A DNA stretch of 64,000 bases from Methylophilaceae bacterium LSUCC0717. Lineage in GTDB: Bacteria; Pseudomonadota; Gammaproteobacteria; Burkholderiales; Methylophilaceae. The stretch covers positions 930,001-994,000 of the forward strand of contig CP103436.1 in NCBI GenBank assembly GCA_024919195.1, read 5' to 3'. Under the pieces are notes generated by a model. The model was not told the DNA's origin. It made no database searches and was given only the letters and a program-made list of their open reading frames with translations. The translations under genes and the position numbers were made by a program. Positions within the stretch are counted from its first letter, which is position 1; each line of letters begins with the position of its first letter. Of the stretch, positions 48,519-57,144 are shown in pieces.

Positions 48519-48983
48519 ATGTTTAATATTGTCCTATATGAGCCAGAAATTCCACCTAATACCGGAAATATTATTAGACTTTGTTCCAACTCTAATTGTA
48601 AATTGCACCTCATAAAACCTCTTGGGTTTGAATTGAGTGAAAAAACTTTGCGTAGAGCTGGTTTAGATTATATAAAAGATGAGTTATTTGTCATCTATGA
48701 GAACTATTCGGATTTTTTATCAAAAAATAAAAATATCAACTTGTTTGGAATATCAACCAAGGGAAAAAATTATTACCACTCAGTAAGTTTTAAACCTCAT
48801 GATTTCTTTATGTTTGGCCCGGAAACTCGGGGTTTGCCTGATTCTATACGAAATCAAATTGAACCTCATCATTTACTAAGAGTGCCGATGGCAGAGAATA
48901 GTCGGAGTATTAATTTAGCAAATACAGTGTCTATTATTTTATACGAAGCCTGGAGGCAAAATAATTTCTTAAGTGGTATTTAA
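48519..48983 (+). CDS. trmL: tRNA (cytidine/uridine(34)-2'-O)-methyltransferase TrmL
   Basis: A 154-residue SPOUT methyltransferase with PEIPPNTGNIIRLC near the N-terminus, FGPETRGLP in the middle and the knot motif RVPMAENSRSINLANTVSI. It methylates the wobble ribose of two leucine tRNAs. It is convergent with gpsA, overlapping by 4 bases. TATAAA at 48503-48508 is a possible -10 element. Confidence 0.95.
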   Translation: MFNIVLYEPEIPPNTGNIIRLCSNSNCKLHLIKPLGFELSEKTLRRAGLDYIKDELFVIYENYSDFLSKNKNINLFGISTKGKNYYHSVSFKPHDFFMFGPETRGLPDSIRNQIEPHHLLRVPMAENSRSINLANTVSIILYEAWRQNNFLSGI

Positions 48984-49969
48984 TTTTCTGTTGTTAGTGA
49001 TCGTGACAACAGATTTTTTACTGCATCTTTAGCAGATATCTCATTAGTCAATACACGATACACTTCACAAGTAATAGGCATATCAATGTTTTCATGCTTA
49101 ATTCTATTAAATACTTCATAACAAGCATTAACACCCTCGGCAACATGACCAAGAGATGAAAGAATTTCATCTAAACTTTTACCTTCCGCTAACCGAATAC
49201 CGACCTCACGATTACGTGAGTACTGGCCGGTACATGTAAGCAATAAATCACCAATTCCCGCTAAACCTATAAAGGTTTCTTCAGATGCATTCAATGCCTT
49301 TCCAAATCGGGTTATTTCAGCTATTCCTCTAGTTATTAAAGCAGCCCGCGCATTATTTCCAAAACCCATACCATCAGATATTCCAGAGGCTATTGCAATA
49401 ATATTTTTTAAGGAACCACCAACTGTTACGCCAGCAATGTCATCACTCAGATACACGCGCATGCTGCCATGGTGGAATATTTTTGCTACGGAGTTAGATA
49501 ATTCTGAGTTAGTAGTTGCTAGTGTCACTGCCGTTGGAAGATCTCTTACTAATTCAGCTGCGAAACTTGGTCCCGATAAGACGCCGTAAGCAAGTTCTTT
49601 GTTCACAAGGTAGTCTTGAATTATTTCATGTGGAAAAAGACTAGAACCAGCCTCAAGTCCTTTGTTAGTCCATATGATAGGCTTGTTAGGGTCAATAGTT
49701 TGAATTTTTTGAATTATCTCTGCAAAAGCGGATGTTGGCACCGATGAAATAACTATATCTGATGATAATACTGCTTCATCTAATGAAGATGTTAATTCAA
49801 GTTGATCAGGGAAAGTAAAATCACCAAGATACTTTGGATTGGAACGGGCTTTTTTCATTCCAGAGATATGGCCAGAGTCTCGGGCCCATAATTTTACCGG
49901 GAAGGCTTTTGCCGCCTGAATTGCCAAAGCAGTTCCCCATGCGCCTGCACCTAGAACCGCAACCTTCAT
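48980..49969 (-). CDS. gpsA: Glycerol-3-phosphate dehydrogenase [NAD(P)+]
   Basis: A 329-residue protein with GAGAWGTALA at 7-16, SGPSFAAEL in the middle and the substrate-binding GVTVGGSLKNIIAIA. It reduces dihydroxyacetone phosphate to sn-glycerol 3-phosphate for phospholipids. It meets the SH3 gene at TAATG, within the grxC-secB-SH3-gpsA group. Confidence 0.96.
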   Translation of the reverse strand: MKVAVLGAGAWGTALAIQAAKAFPVKLWARDSGHISGMKKARSNPKYLGDFTFPDQLELTSSLDEAVLSSDIVISSVPTSAFAEIIQKIQTIDPNKPIIWTNKGLEAGSSLFPHEIIQDYLVNKELAYGVLSGPSFAAELVRDLPTAVTLATTNSELSNSVAKIFHHGSMRVYLSDDIAGVTVGGSLKNIIAIASGISDGMGFGNNARAALITRGIAEITRFGKALNASEETFIGLAGIGDLLLTCTGQYSRNREVGIRLAEGKSLDEILSSLGHVAEGVNACYEVFNRIKHENIDMPITCEVYRVLTNEISAKDAVKNLLSRSLTTEN

Positions 49970-50421
49970 TATTTAATACCCCACAAATCAGAAGCTTTAA
50001 TAAAACCCTCAATATCCCCCACTTTGGAGTAAACTTTTACCCAATCATCAATGTTTTTTGCATCTAAAAGCTCAAGCGTAACGTTCTCATTTACCTTTGC
50101 AAGGATAGGGCTTGCTGATGAAGGTTGTAGGTAAATTGAATTATCACCCTTTAAATTCAAAACTGTTCTTTTGGATGATAAATCACTCGTTTTGATCCAA
50201 TTGATCAATCCCTCATGATCCTTCACTTTTTTCCATTCTTTTAAGCTGACAATCACCTCAAGCGGATATCCTTTTGTAACAATAAAAGTTTTTTTTGTTG
50301 ATCCTGATGGTGCTTCATGAAGAAATGCTTGATCAGCATTCACTGACATAAAATCCGCATAAGCAAAAGAGCTTATGAAACAAAAAAACAAAAGTGGAAA
50401 CCACTTTTGCTTTTTAATCAT
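49969..50421 (-). CDS. Periplasmic bacterial SH3-domain protein
   Basis: A 150-residue exported protein from the ATG at 50421, giving signal peptide MIKKQKWFPLLFFCFISSFA (cut near residue 22); a longer in-frame reading to 50475 buries the signal. The mature part holds two SH3b-like repeats (LHEAPSGSTKKTFIVTKG and IYLQPSSASPILAKV). Such proteins are found between secB and gpsA in betaproteobacteria and are thought to bind peptidoglycan or partner proteins; function is unknown. It overlaps secB by 8 bases (ATGATTAA). Confidence 0.8.
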   Translation of the reverse strand: MIKKQKWFPLLFFCFISSFAYADFMSVNADQAFLHEAPSGSTKKTFIVTKGYPLEVIVSLKEWKKVKDHEGLINWIKTSDLSSKRTVLNLKGDNSIYLQPSSASPILAKVNENVTLELLDAKNIDDWVKVYSKVGDIEGFIKASDLWGIK

Positions 50422-50929
50422 TCTTGTTTTGCTCTTGGGCTTGTTGTTGTTTTTGCTGAAGATATAAATTTTCAAAGTTAATTGGGTTCAAGAGAACTGG
50501 TTGAAACCCTGATTTCGTTACCATGTCAGATACCGCTTCCCTTGCATATGGAAAGAGAATATTTGGGCATGTGATCGCGAGTACCATTTCTAAACCCTCT
50601 TCTGGGATATTATTAATTTGGAAAATACCAGACTGAGTTACTTCAACGAGAAAGGCCACTTTATCATCTTGTTTTGAAGTAACAGTCACTTGCAGCGATA
50701 CATCATAAAAACCATCCGCTAAAGGTTTAGCTGTATTATTCAACTCGATACCAATTTTAGGTGCTTCGCGATTCGTAAAAATCTCTGGAGCATTTGGTAC
50801 TTCAACTGATGCATCTTTTAAATATAATTTTTCAATTGCAAATCCTGGTTGTTGTGCCTGTGATGGATCAACGCCTTTCGCATTACTTTTTTTTGTTTTA
50901 GTTGCTTTCTTTTTTTTATCTTCTGCCAT
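50414..50929 (-). CDS. secB: Protein-export chaperone SecB
   Basis: A 171-residue protein with the SecB core YLKDASVEVPNAP near 37-49, ITCPNILFPYAREAVSD and a GFQPVLLNPINF segment. It holds preproteins unfolded for SecA. A lysine-rich N-terminal tail (2-18) and Gln-rich C-terminal tail extend the usual 150-160 residues. A TTTTACAC/GTGTAAAA inverted repeat lies in its upstream gap. Confidence 0.95.
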   Translation of the reverse strand: MAEDKKKKATKTKKSNAKGVDPSQAQQPGFAIEKLYLKDASVEVPNAPEIFTNREAPKIGIELNNTAKPLADGFYDVSLQVTVTSKQDDKVAFLVEVTQSGIFQINNIPEEGLEMVLAITCPNILFPYAREAVSDMVTKSGFQPVLLNPINFENLYLQQKQQQAQEQNKND

Positions 50930-50960
50930 ATTTATTCCAACTTAATTTTTTAAAAAGTGA

Positions 50961-50984
50961 TTTTACACTTATAAATGTGTAAAA
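50961..50984. repeat. Perfect 8-bp inverted repeat before secB
   Basis: TTTTACAC (50961-50968) and GTGTAAAA (50977-50984) flank an 8-base A/T centre, between the grxC stop and the secB start. On the minus strand the centre contains TATAAG, a good -10 hexamer with a possible -35 TTAAGA 16 bases upstream. It could be an operator over a secB promoter or a weak grxC terminator. Confidence 0.6.
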
Positions 50985-50991
50985 CATAGTC

Positions 50992-51255
50992 TTAAATCTT
51001 TGAATCAGAAATCACTTTGTCTAATTCACCGGACTGGTCAAATTTTCGTAAGTCATCAAATCCACCAATATGCTGGTCATTAATAAATATTTGAGGAACG
51101 GTTCTTCTTCCAGTTATTTCTATCATTTGTAATAGATCATCTTCTGATTTATCTATAAAAATTTTATTAATATTATTTAGTCCTTTTTTGTTAAGCAATT
51201 TCTCGGCATTTGTGCAGTAAGGACAAAAATTGCTCGTATACATTATCACTTTCAT
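50992..51255 (-). CDS. grxC: Glutaredoxin 3
   Basis: An 87-residue glutaredoxin with dithiol site CPYC at 11-14, the TVPQIFI cis-proline strand and GGFDDL. It reduces disulfides with glutathione. grxC next to secB is a conserved proteobacterial pairing. Its ATG is only 4 bases after a TATAAA hexamer on the minus strand. Confidence 0.95.
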   Translation of the reverse strand: MKVIMYTSNFCPYCTNAEKLLNKKGLNNINKIFIDKSEDDLLQMIEITGRRTVPQIFINDQHIGGFDDLRKFDQSGELDKVISDSKI

Positions 51256-51259
51256 ATTA

Positions 51260-51289
51260 TTTATATGGGTCTTTATTTTAAAAATTCAA
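51260..51289 (-). promoter_or_regulatory. Candidate promoter next to the grxC start
   Basis: On the minus strand TTGAAT (51284-51289) and TATAAA (51260-51265) are 18 bases apart; only TAAT separates the -10 from the ATG. If real, the transcript starts within or at the coding start and would be leaderless or the true start codon lies later. Confidence 0.35.
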
Positions 51290-51340
51290 TACTTTTCAAA
51301 AAACTAATCTTTGGTTATATATAGACGATTTTTCAAATGA

Positions 51341-51346
51341 TATAAT
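51341..51346 (+). promoter_or_regulatory. Consensus -10 element 7 bases before gpmI
   Basis: TATAAT at 51341-51346 is followed by TCAACCT and the gpmI ATG, so initiation would fall on or beside the start codon. No Shine-Dalgarno sequence is visible. A clear -35 box at 16-18 bases is lacking. Confidence 0.4.
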
Positions 51347-51353
51347 TCAACCT

Positions 51354-52883
51354 ATGTCAAAGAAAACAATCACCTTATTAATCCTTGATGGATTTGGTCA
51401 CTCCTCTAACCATGACCATAATGCCATTTCTCATGCAATAACTCCTAATCTTGATTTTTTAAAATCGAATTATCCAAACGGCCTCATTAATGCTTCAGAA
51501 AACCATGTAGGCTTACCAGATGGTCAAATGGGAAATTCTGAAGTTGGCCATATTAATATTGGTGCTGGTCGTGTAGTTTATCAGGACATCCAAAAAATAA
51601 ACAACTCTATCAGAAACAATGATTTACAAAATAATGTAACCCTCAAAAATAGCTTCAATGAGCTCAAGAGAAATCAAGGTAGATTGCATTTTCTTGGATT
51701 ACTTTCTGATGGTGGTGTTCATAGTCATTACGATCACTTTGAAGCTTTCCTGAAAATTGCAAAAGATAATGGTATAGAAAATACCTTCGTTCATGCATTC
51801 CTTGATGGACGAGACACTCCTCCTAAGAGTGCTAAAAAATATCTAGATAAATTAGATACATGGATATCATCAAACGATTACGGCACCATTGGATCCATAA
51901 GTGGTCGATTCTATGCAATGGATAGAGATAACAGATGGGATAGAGTTAAACTAGCTTACGACATGCTTACAGCAGGCAAAACTGATCATGTTTATCAAAA
52001 CAGTATCAAAGCTTTAGAATCTGCATATCATAGAGGAGAAACAGATGAGTTTGTCTTACCCTCGTTAATAGATTCTAAAAGCACAATTCAAGAAAACGAC
52101 ATGGTGGTCTTTCTTAATTTCCGATCTGATCGTGGCAGAGAGTTAACTCGTGCCTTTAAAGATAAAAGTTTTACCGAATTTGAAAGATCAACCAAATTAA
52201 CCAACCTCAATTATTTAACAATGACCTGCTATGATCAGTCATTTGAAAATATTTCAGTATTGTTTCCCCCAGAAAAACTTACAAATACACTCGGTTCATA
52301 TTTAGCTGACAAGGGTTTAACTCAGCTTCGAATTGCTGAAACAGAAAAATATCCTCATGTGACATTCTTTTTTAACGGCGGGGAAGAAGCCAAATTTAAA
52401 AATGAAGATCGAATTCTCATTCCATCTCCTGATGTTAGAACTTATGATTTAAAACCTGAAATGAGTGTATACGAAGTTACTGAGAGATTAATTGAATCTA
52501 TCAATTCAAAAAAATATGATGTTATCATTTGTAATTTTGCCAATGGCGATATGGTGGGTCATACAGGTAATATGGAGGCAGCAAAAAAAGCTGTCGAAGC
52601 CATGGATAAATGTATTGGTGATATTATCTCAGCAACAGAAAATATATCTGGCTCCTTAATAATTACAGCTGATCATGGCAATGCTGAATTGATGCTCGAT
52701 GTTGAAAACAATCAAGTCCACACACAACATACAACTAACCTAGTTCCATTTATTGTCATGGACAAACGAGCAAAGAAAGTTTCTGATAGTGGTAGTTTAT
52801 CTGATATCGCTCCAACAATACTTGCCTTGATGGATATAGAGGCGCCTAATGAAATGACAGGAAAAAATTTAGTCACCTTTTAA
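51354..52883 (+). CDS. gpmI: 2,3-bisphosphoglycerate-independent phosphoglycerate mutase
   Basis: A 509-residue alkaline-phosphatase-superfamily enzyme with LLILDGFG near the N-terminus, catalytic S62 in GQMGNSEVGH, the HAFLDGRDTPP motif, and metal ligands in ANGDMVGHTGN and TADHGNAE. It interconverts 3- and 2-phosphoglycerate. It meets envC at TAATG, the usual betaproteobacterial neighbour. Confidence 0.97.
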   Translation: MSKKTITLLILDGFGHSSNHDHNAISHAITPNLDFLKSNYPNGLINASENHVGLPDGQMGNSEVGHINIGAGRVVYQDIQKINNSIRNNDLQNNVTLKNSFNELKRNQGRLHFLGLLSDGGVHSHYDHFEAFLKIAKDNGIENTFVHAFLDGRDTPPKSAKKYLDKLDTWISSNDYGTIGSISGRFYAMDRDNRWDRVKLAYDMLTAGKTDHVYQNSIKALESAYHRGETDEFVLPSLIDSKSTIQENDMVVFLNFRSDRGRELTRAFKDKSFTEFERSTKLTNLNYLTMTCYDQSFENISVLFPPEKLTNTLGSYLADKGLTQLRIAETEKYPHVTFFFNGGEEAKFKNEDRILIPSPDVRTYDLKPEMSVYEVTERLIESINSKKYDVIICNFANGDMVGHTGNMEAAKKAVEAMDKCIGDIISATENISGSLIITADHGNAELMLDVENNQVHTQHTTNLVPFIVMDKRAKKVSDSGSLSDIAPTILALMDIEAPNEMTGKNLVTF

Positions 52884-54070
52884 TGAAAATAATTTTTATT
52901 ACCCTTTTTCTCCTTTTTTATTTTTCCCCTGCAACAAGTGGCATCGATGAAAGTACAAAAGACTTAGATAATGTAAAGAAACAAATCAAGGATATTGATA
53001 AAGAAATCAAAAAAAATAAGGATAAAAAGAAAAACATTGATAATGAAATAAAACAACAAGATAAGAAAATTAGTAAAACGCGAAAAGAAATTCATAGCAT
53101 CAATAAGAAATCAAAACAAAATCAAAAAAAATTAGAACAACTCAATCAGGATCAAAAAAAATTAGAACAAGAGATTGATAAGAAAAAAATTTACCTATCA
53201 GCCTTCTTTTTAGACATCCATAAAAAAGGTGATTCGTCATACTTAAAGTCAATTATTGATGGTGACAATCCAGGTGATATTTTGCGAGATCAAAAATTAA
53301 AATCCTACTTCACTAGTGCACAAGTTGAATTAATCGATCAATTACAGACAGACAAAAAAAAATTATTAGATACTAAAAAAATTATCAATAAAACCATAGC
53401 TAAAATTGATCGTCAAAAAAAAGATAAAAATAAAATAAAAAAACAATTAGAATCTGAAAAAAGTAATAAAAAACAATTACTTGCGAGTGTATCCAATGAG
53501 ATAAAAAATAAAGAACAAGCGAAGAAAAAATTAATTGAAGATGAAAAAAAATTAAAATCTATCATTGATGAGTTGGTTAAAAAAGCAGTAAAAGAGGAAG
53601 AAAAGGAACAGTTAAGAAAAAAAGAAACAAAAAAAACAAAATCAACTGAAAAGGTTGTGCCTTATGAAGGTGGATCTTTTGGTAAGCTAAAAGGGAAGTT
53701 AACACTTCCTCTTAAAGGAAAAATTAGATATAAATTTGGAACAAAAAGAAAAGATACTGGAGTTGTATGGAAAGGGATCTTTATTGAAGGCAAGGAAGGT
53801 CAAGATGTTAAATCGGTTGGTCATGGCAAAGTCGCTTATGCAGATTGGTTGAGAGGTTTTGGTAACCTCATCATCATTGACCATGGTCAAGGGTATATGA
53901 GTCTATATGGTTACAATGAATCAGTTTTATTGAATGTAAATGATGAAGTTAAAGAAGGTGACATTATTGCTACTGTTGGAAATACTGGGGGTCTAGGTAT
54001 AAATGGTTTATATTTTGAACTTCGTAAAAACAGTAAGCCTTTTAATCCATTAGGTTGGACAAAGAAATAA
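52883..54070 (+). CDS. envC: Murein hydrolase activator EnvC-like protein
   Basis: A 395-residue exported protein: signal peptide about 1-19, a very lysine-rich coiled coil (about 23-120 and 155-260), and a C-terminal LytM (M23) domain (about 275-395). The LytM metal ligands are not kept: the usual first HxxxD reads GIFIEGKEG and the HxH reads YFELR. Such degenerate domains activate amidases at the division site rather than cleave wall. In many relatives a ctpA protease gene follows; here the convergent yjbQ does. Confidence 0.9.
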   Translation: MKIIFITLFLLFYFSPATSGIDESTKDLDNVKKQIKDIDKEIKKNKDKKKNIDNEIKQQDKKISKTRKEIHSINKKSKQNQKKLEQLNQDQKKLEQEIDKKKIYLSAFFLDIHKKGDSSYLKSIIDGDNPGDILRDQKLKSYFTSAQVELIDQLQTDKKKLLDTKKIINKTIAKIDRQKKDKNKIKKQLESEKSNKKQLLASVSNEIKNKEQAKKKLIEDEKKLKSIIDELVKKAVKEEEKEQLRKKETKKTKSTEKVVPYEGGSFGKLKGKLTLPLKGKIRYKFGTKRKDTGVVWKGIFIEGKEGQDVKSVGHGKVAYADWLRGFGNLIIIDHGQGYMSLYGYNESVLLNVNDEVKEGDIIATVGNTGGLGINGLYFELRKNSKPFNPLGWTKK

Positions 54071-54072
54071 TC

Positions 54073-54492
54073 TTATTCACCGATAATATGGGTAGCAATA
54101 GATCGATTGTGAGCTGAAAATCGATGCTCATACAAGAAAATTCCTTGCCATTGACCAATTTGTAAGACACTATTTTGAATAGGAATTGATAGATGCGTCT
54201 GCGTCAATGCTGTTCTAATGTGTGCTGGCATGTCATCAGCACCTTCCATCGTATGAATAAAGTCCGAAGAACCATCCGGCACTAATTTTGAAAAAAATGT
54301 TTCCATGTCAACCAAAACATCTGGATCATAATTTTCATTAATTAATAGGCTAGCCGATGTATGTTTGATATAGGCTGTAAACAAGCCATTATCAATTGCA
54401 GAATTTCCTACAATTTTTTTAATATCGGCGGTAATGTCATAAAAACCGCGACCTCTATTGGTTGTTATTTTTATATCGTCAAACTTTTGCAT
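54073..54492 (-). CDS. yjbQ: YjbQ family protein (UPF0047)
   Basis: A 139-residue protein with the family signature [31 protein letters not shown] and the C-terminal [12 protein letters not shown]. Family members show weak thiamine-phosphate synthase activity, but the physiological role is not settled. It overlaps the clpB end by 14 bases, so it is probably in the heat-shock transcript. Confidence 0.92.
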   Translation of the reverse strand: MQKFDDIKITTNRGRGFYDITADIKKIVGNSAIDNGLFTAYIKHTSASLLINENYDPDVLVDMETFFSKLVPDGSSDFIHTMEGADDMPAHIRTALTQTHLSIPIQNSVLQIGQWQGIFLYEHRFSAHNRSIATHIIGE

Positions 54493-57070
54493 GATCTAAT
54501 TTATTAAATAAAAATCTATCATTATTAAAATCAATTTCTAAAACGTCTTTATCTAAAAATTTACCAGATAAAATTTCTGTTGAAAGTTTATTTTCAATTT
54601 CATTTTGAATGGCTCTCTTTAGAGGTCTTGCACCATAAATAGGGTCAAAACCGGCCTTACCAATTTCAGATACTGCTCTGTCTGTCACCTTTGCCTGTAT
54701 TCCAATTTTTTTAAGCTTAAGTAATAGATTCTCTAGTTGAATTTTTGTTATATCACGTAAATGTGTTTCACCTAGCCCATGGAAAACAACAACATCATCT
54801 ATTCTATTGATAAATTCAGGTTTGAAATAATTTTTCACCTCTGCCATGACTGAAATTTTAATTACCTGATAATCATCTTGGCTCATTTTTTGAATTAAGT
54901 CAGACCCTAAGTTAGAAGTCATAATAATGACCGTATTTTTAAAATCGACAGTTTTCCCCTTGCCGTCAGTAAGTCTACCTTCATCTAAGACCTGAAGAAG
55001 TACGTTAAAGACATCAGGATGAGCTTTTTCAATCTCATCAAGCAATATCACACTATATGGCTTTCTTCTGACTGCTTCAGTTAAATAGCCGCCCTCTTCA
55101 TAACCAACGTAACCAGGAGGAGCGCCAATAAGTCTAGCAACAGAATGCTTTTCCATAAATTCAGACATATCAATGCGAATTAGATGCTCTTCACTATCAA
55201 ACAGAAAGCTAGCCAATGATTTTGACAGCTCGGTCTTACCCACCCCGGTTGGTCCTAAAAATAAAAACGATCCGTATGGCCTTCCCTCGTCACTCAATCC
55301 TGACCTTGATCGTCTTATGGCATTTGAGATTGATTTAACTGCCTCATCTTGACCAACGACACGCTGATGCAAAACAGACTCCATATTAATTAATTTTTCT
55401 TTCTCGCCTTGCATCATTTTTGCTACTGGAATTCCGGTTGCTCTTGAAACAACTTCTGCAATTTCATCAGCCCCGACTTCAGTTCGCAGCATTTTATTTT
55501 GTGATGCAGGTTTTGTTACATCAGCTTTTTTTAATTGTTCTTCAAGTTGAGGGATTTCACCATACTGCAGTTCAGACACTCTCTGCCAATTACCTTTCCT
55601 TTTTTCTTCTTCCATAGAAATTTTTAGAGATTCCAATTTCTCTTTTATATCTTTAGCTCCAAGCAAGGATGCTTTTTCTGACTTCCAAATCTCCTCTAAG
55701 TCAGCAAATTCTTTTTCAATTTTTTTAATTTCAGATTCAATAATCTCAAATCTTTCTTTTGAGGCAGCATCTTTATCTTTTTTTACTGCTTCTCGCTCAA
55801 TCTTCAGTTGAATCAGTCTTCTTTCTAATTTATCAAGCTGCTCAGGTTTTGAATCAATTTCAATTTTTATTCTTGATGCAGCCTCATCAATGAGATCAAT
55901 CGCCTTGTCCGGAAGAAATCTATCTGTGATATATCGATTAGATAATTCAGCTGCAGCAACAATTGCTGGATCTGTAATCTCTACATTGTGATGTAACTCA
56001 TACTTTTCTTGCAATCCTCTTAAGATGGCAATGGTTGCTTCCACATTAGGTTCATCTACCATGACTTTTTGAAAACGACGTTCTAATGCAGCATCTTTTT
56101 CTACATACATTCGATATTCATTCAGGGTAGTTGCCCCGACACAATGTAATTCACCACGCGCTAAAGCAGGTTTAAGCATATTGCCAGCGTCCATAGCCCC
56201 TTCAGTTTTGCCGGCTCCAACCATGGTGTGAATTTCATCGATAAATAAGATAATGTTTCCTTGGCTAGCGTTAATCTCTTTTAATACTGCCTTCAATCGT
56301 TCCTCAAAATCACCTCTGTATTTTGCGCCGGCCAATAATGCCGCCATATCCAGTGACAGCACCTGTTTATTCTTTAATGAATCTGGCACCTCCTGATTCA
56401 CTATTCTTTGTGCAAGACCCTCAATGATTGCTGTTTTACCAACTCCAGGCTCCCCAATTAATACTGGGTTATTTTTACTTCGGCGTTGTAACACTTGAAT
56501 TGTTCTTCGAATTTCATCATCTCGACCAATCACCGGATCCAACTTACTATCTCTTGCCAATTGGGTCAGATCAATCGTATATTTTTGCAAAGATTGACGA
56601 TGATTTTCTGCATCTGGAGTTTTGATATTTTCTTCATTCCTAGCACTCATAACAATCTCCTTTAACTTATTAAAATTTATTCCGTGATCAATTAGGATTT
56701 CTTTGAGACCACTTTTATCAGTCTCAAGACTTAAAAGAAATAAATCCGTCGATATGTAATCATCTTTCAACTCAAAGGCTTTTTTTTCTACCCAATTAAG
56801 GAGAGAATTTAATTGTCTCGAAATAGTCGGCTCATTATCATTGGATTGCGATTGTGGAAAATTTATAATCAGCTGCTCAATGGAGTTATAGGCCGTATTT
56901 TTCATTCCTGATAAACGGAGATAATCCTGAATATCATAATTATTGGAAGATGAAATCAATGCCTTTAATAGGTGTGCTGGTTCAATCTGAGTATGATTAG
57001 ACACATTTGCCAAGGACTGAGCCTCAGCAATAGCCTGTTGAAACTTGGTGGTTAATTTATCAAATCTCAT
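54479..57070 (-). CDS. clpB: ATP-dependent disaggregase ClpB
   Basis: An 863-residue Hsp100: N-terminal Clp_N domain (1-150), first AAA domain with GEPGVGKT near 203, coiled-coil middle domain (about 400-520), second AAA domain with GPTGVGKT near 600, and the C-terminal small domain. With DnaK it dissolves protein aggregates. A sigma-32-like promoter and an 11-bp inverted repeat precede it. Confidence 0.97.
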   Translation of the reverse strand: MRFDKLTTKFQQAIAEAQSLANVSNHTQIEPAHLLKALISSSNNYDIQDYLRLSGMKNTAYNSIEQLIINFPQSQSNDNEPTISRQLNSLLNWVEKKAFELKDDYISTDLFLLSLETDKSGLKEILIDHGINFNKLKEIVMSARNEENIKTPDAENHRQSLQKYTIDLTQLARDSKLDPVIGRDDEIRRTIQVLQRRSKNNPVLIGEPGVGKTAIIEGLAQRIVNQEVPDSLKNKQVLSLDMAALLAGAKYRGDFEERLKAVLKEINASQGNIILFIDEIHTMVGAGKTEGAMDAGNMLKPALARGELHCVGATTLNEYRMYVEKDAALERRFQKVMVDEPNVEATIAILRGLQEKYELHHNVEITDPAIVAAAELSNRYITDRFLPDKAIDLIDEAASRIKIEIDSKPEQLDKLERRLIQLKIEREAVKKDKDAASKERFEIIESEIKKIEKEFADLEEIWKSEKASLLGAKDIKEKLESLKISMEEEKRKGNWQRVSELQYGEIPQLEEQLKKADVTKPASQNKMLRTEVGADEIAEVVSRATGIPVAKMMQGEKEKLINMESVLHQRVVGQDEAVKSISNAIRRSRSGLSDEGRPYGSFLFLGPTGVGKTELSKSLASFLFDSEEHLIRIDMSEFMEKHSVARLIGAPPGYVGYEEGGYLTEAVRRKPYSVILLDEIEKAHPDVFNVLLQVLDEGRLTDGKGKTVDFKNTVIIMTSNLGSDLIQKMSQDDYQVIKISVMAEVKNYFKPEFINRIDDVVVFHGLGETHLRDITKIQLENLLLKLKKIGIQAKVTDRAVSEIGKAGFDPIYGARPLKRAIQNEIENKLSTEILSGKFLDKDVLEIDFNNDRFLFNKLDHAKV

Positions 57071-57080
57071 CTTTCATTTT

Positions 57081-57112
57081 CCATATAAGAATTGTTCATA
57101 TTTCTTATATGG
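57081..57112. repeat. Perfect 11-bp inverted repeat upstream of clpB
   Basis: CCATATAAGAA (57081-57091) and TTCTTATATGG (57102-57112) are exact reverse complements separated by 10 bases. The repeat covers the -10 box of the putative heat-shock promoter and ends 10 bases before the clpB ATG. It has the geometry of a CIRCE-type operator, but not the CIRCE sequence. Confidence 0.85.
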
Positions 57113-57134
57113 TGATGAAATTTATTTTTTCAAA
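57106..57134 (-). promoter_or_regulatory. Sigma-32 (heat-shock) type promoter of clpB
   Basis: On the minus strand TTTGAAA (57128-57134) and CACCATATA (57106-57114) are 13 bases apart. The sigma-32 consensus is CTTGAAA, 11-16 bases, CCCCATNTA, so only one mismatch occurs in each box. Heat-shock control of clpB is well known. Confidence 0.7.
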
Positions 57135-57144
57135 TTTTTTTATG

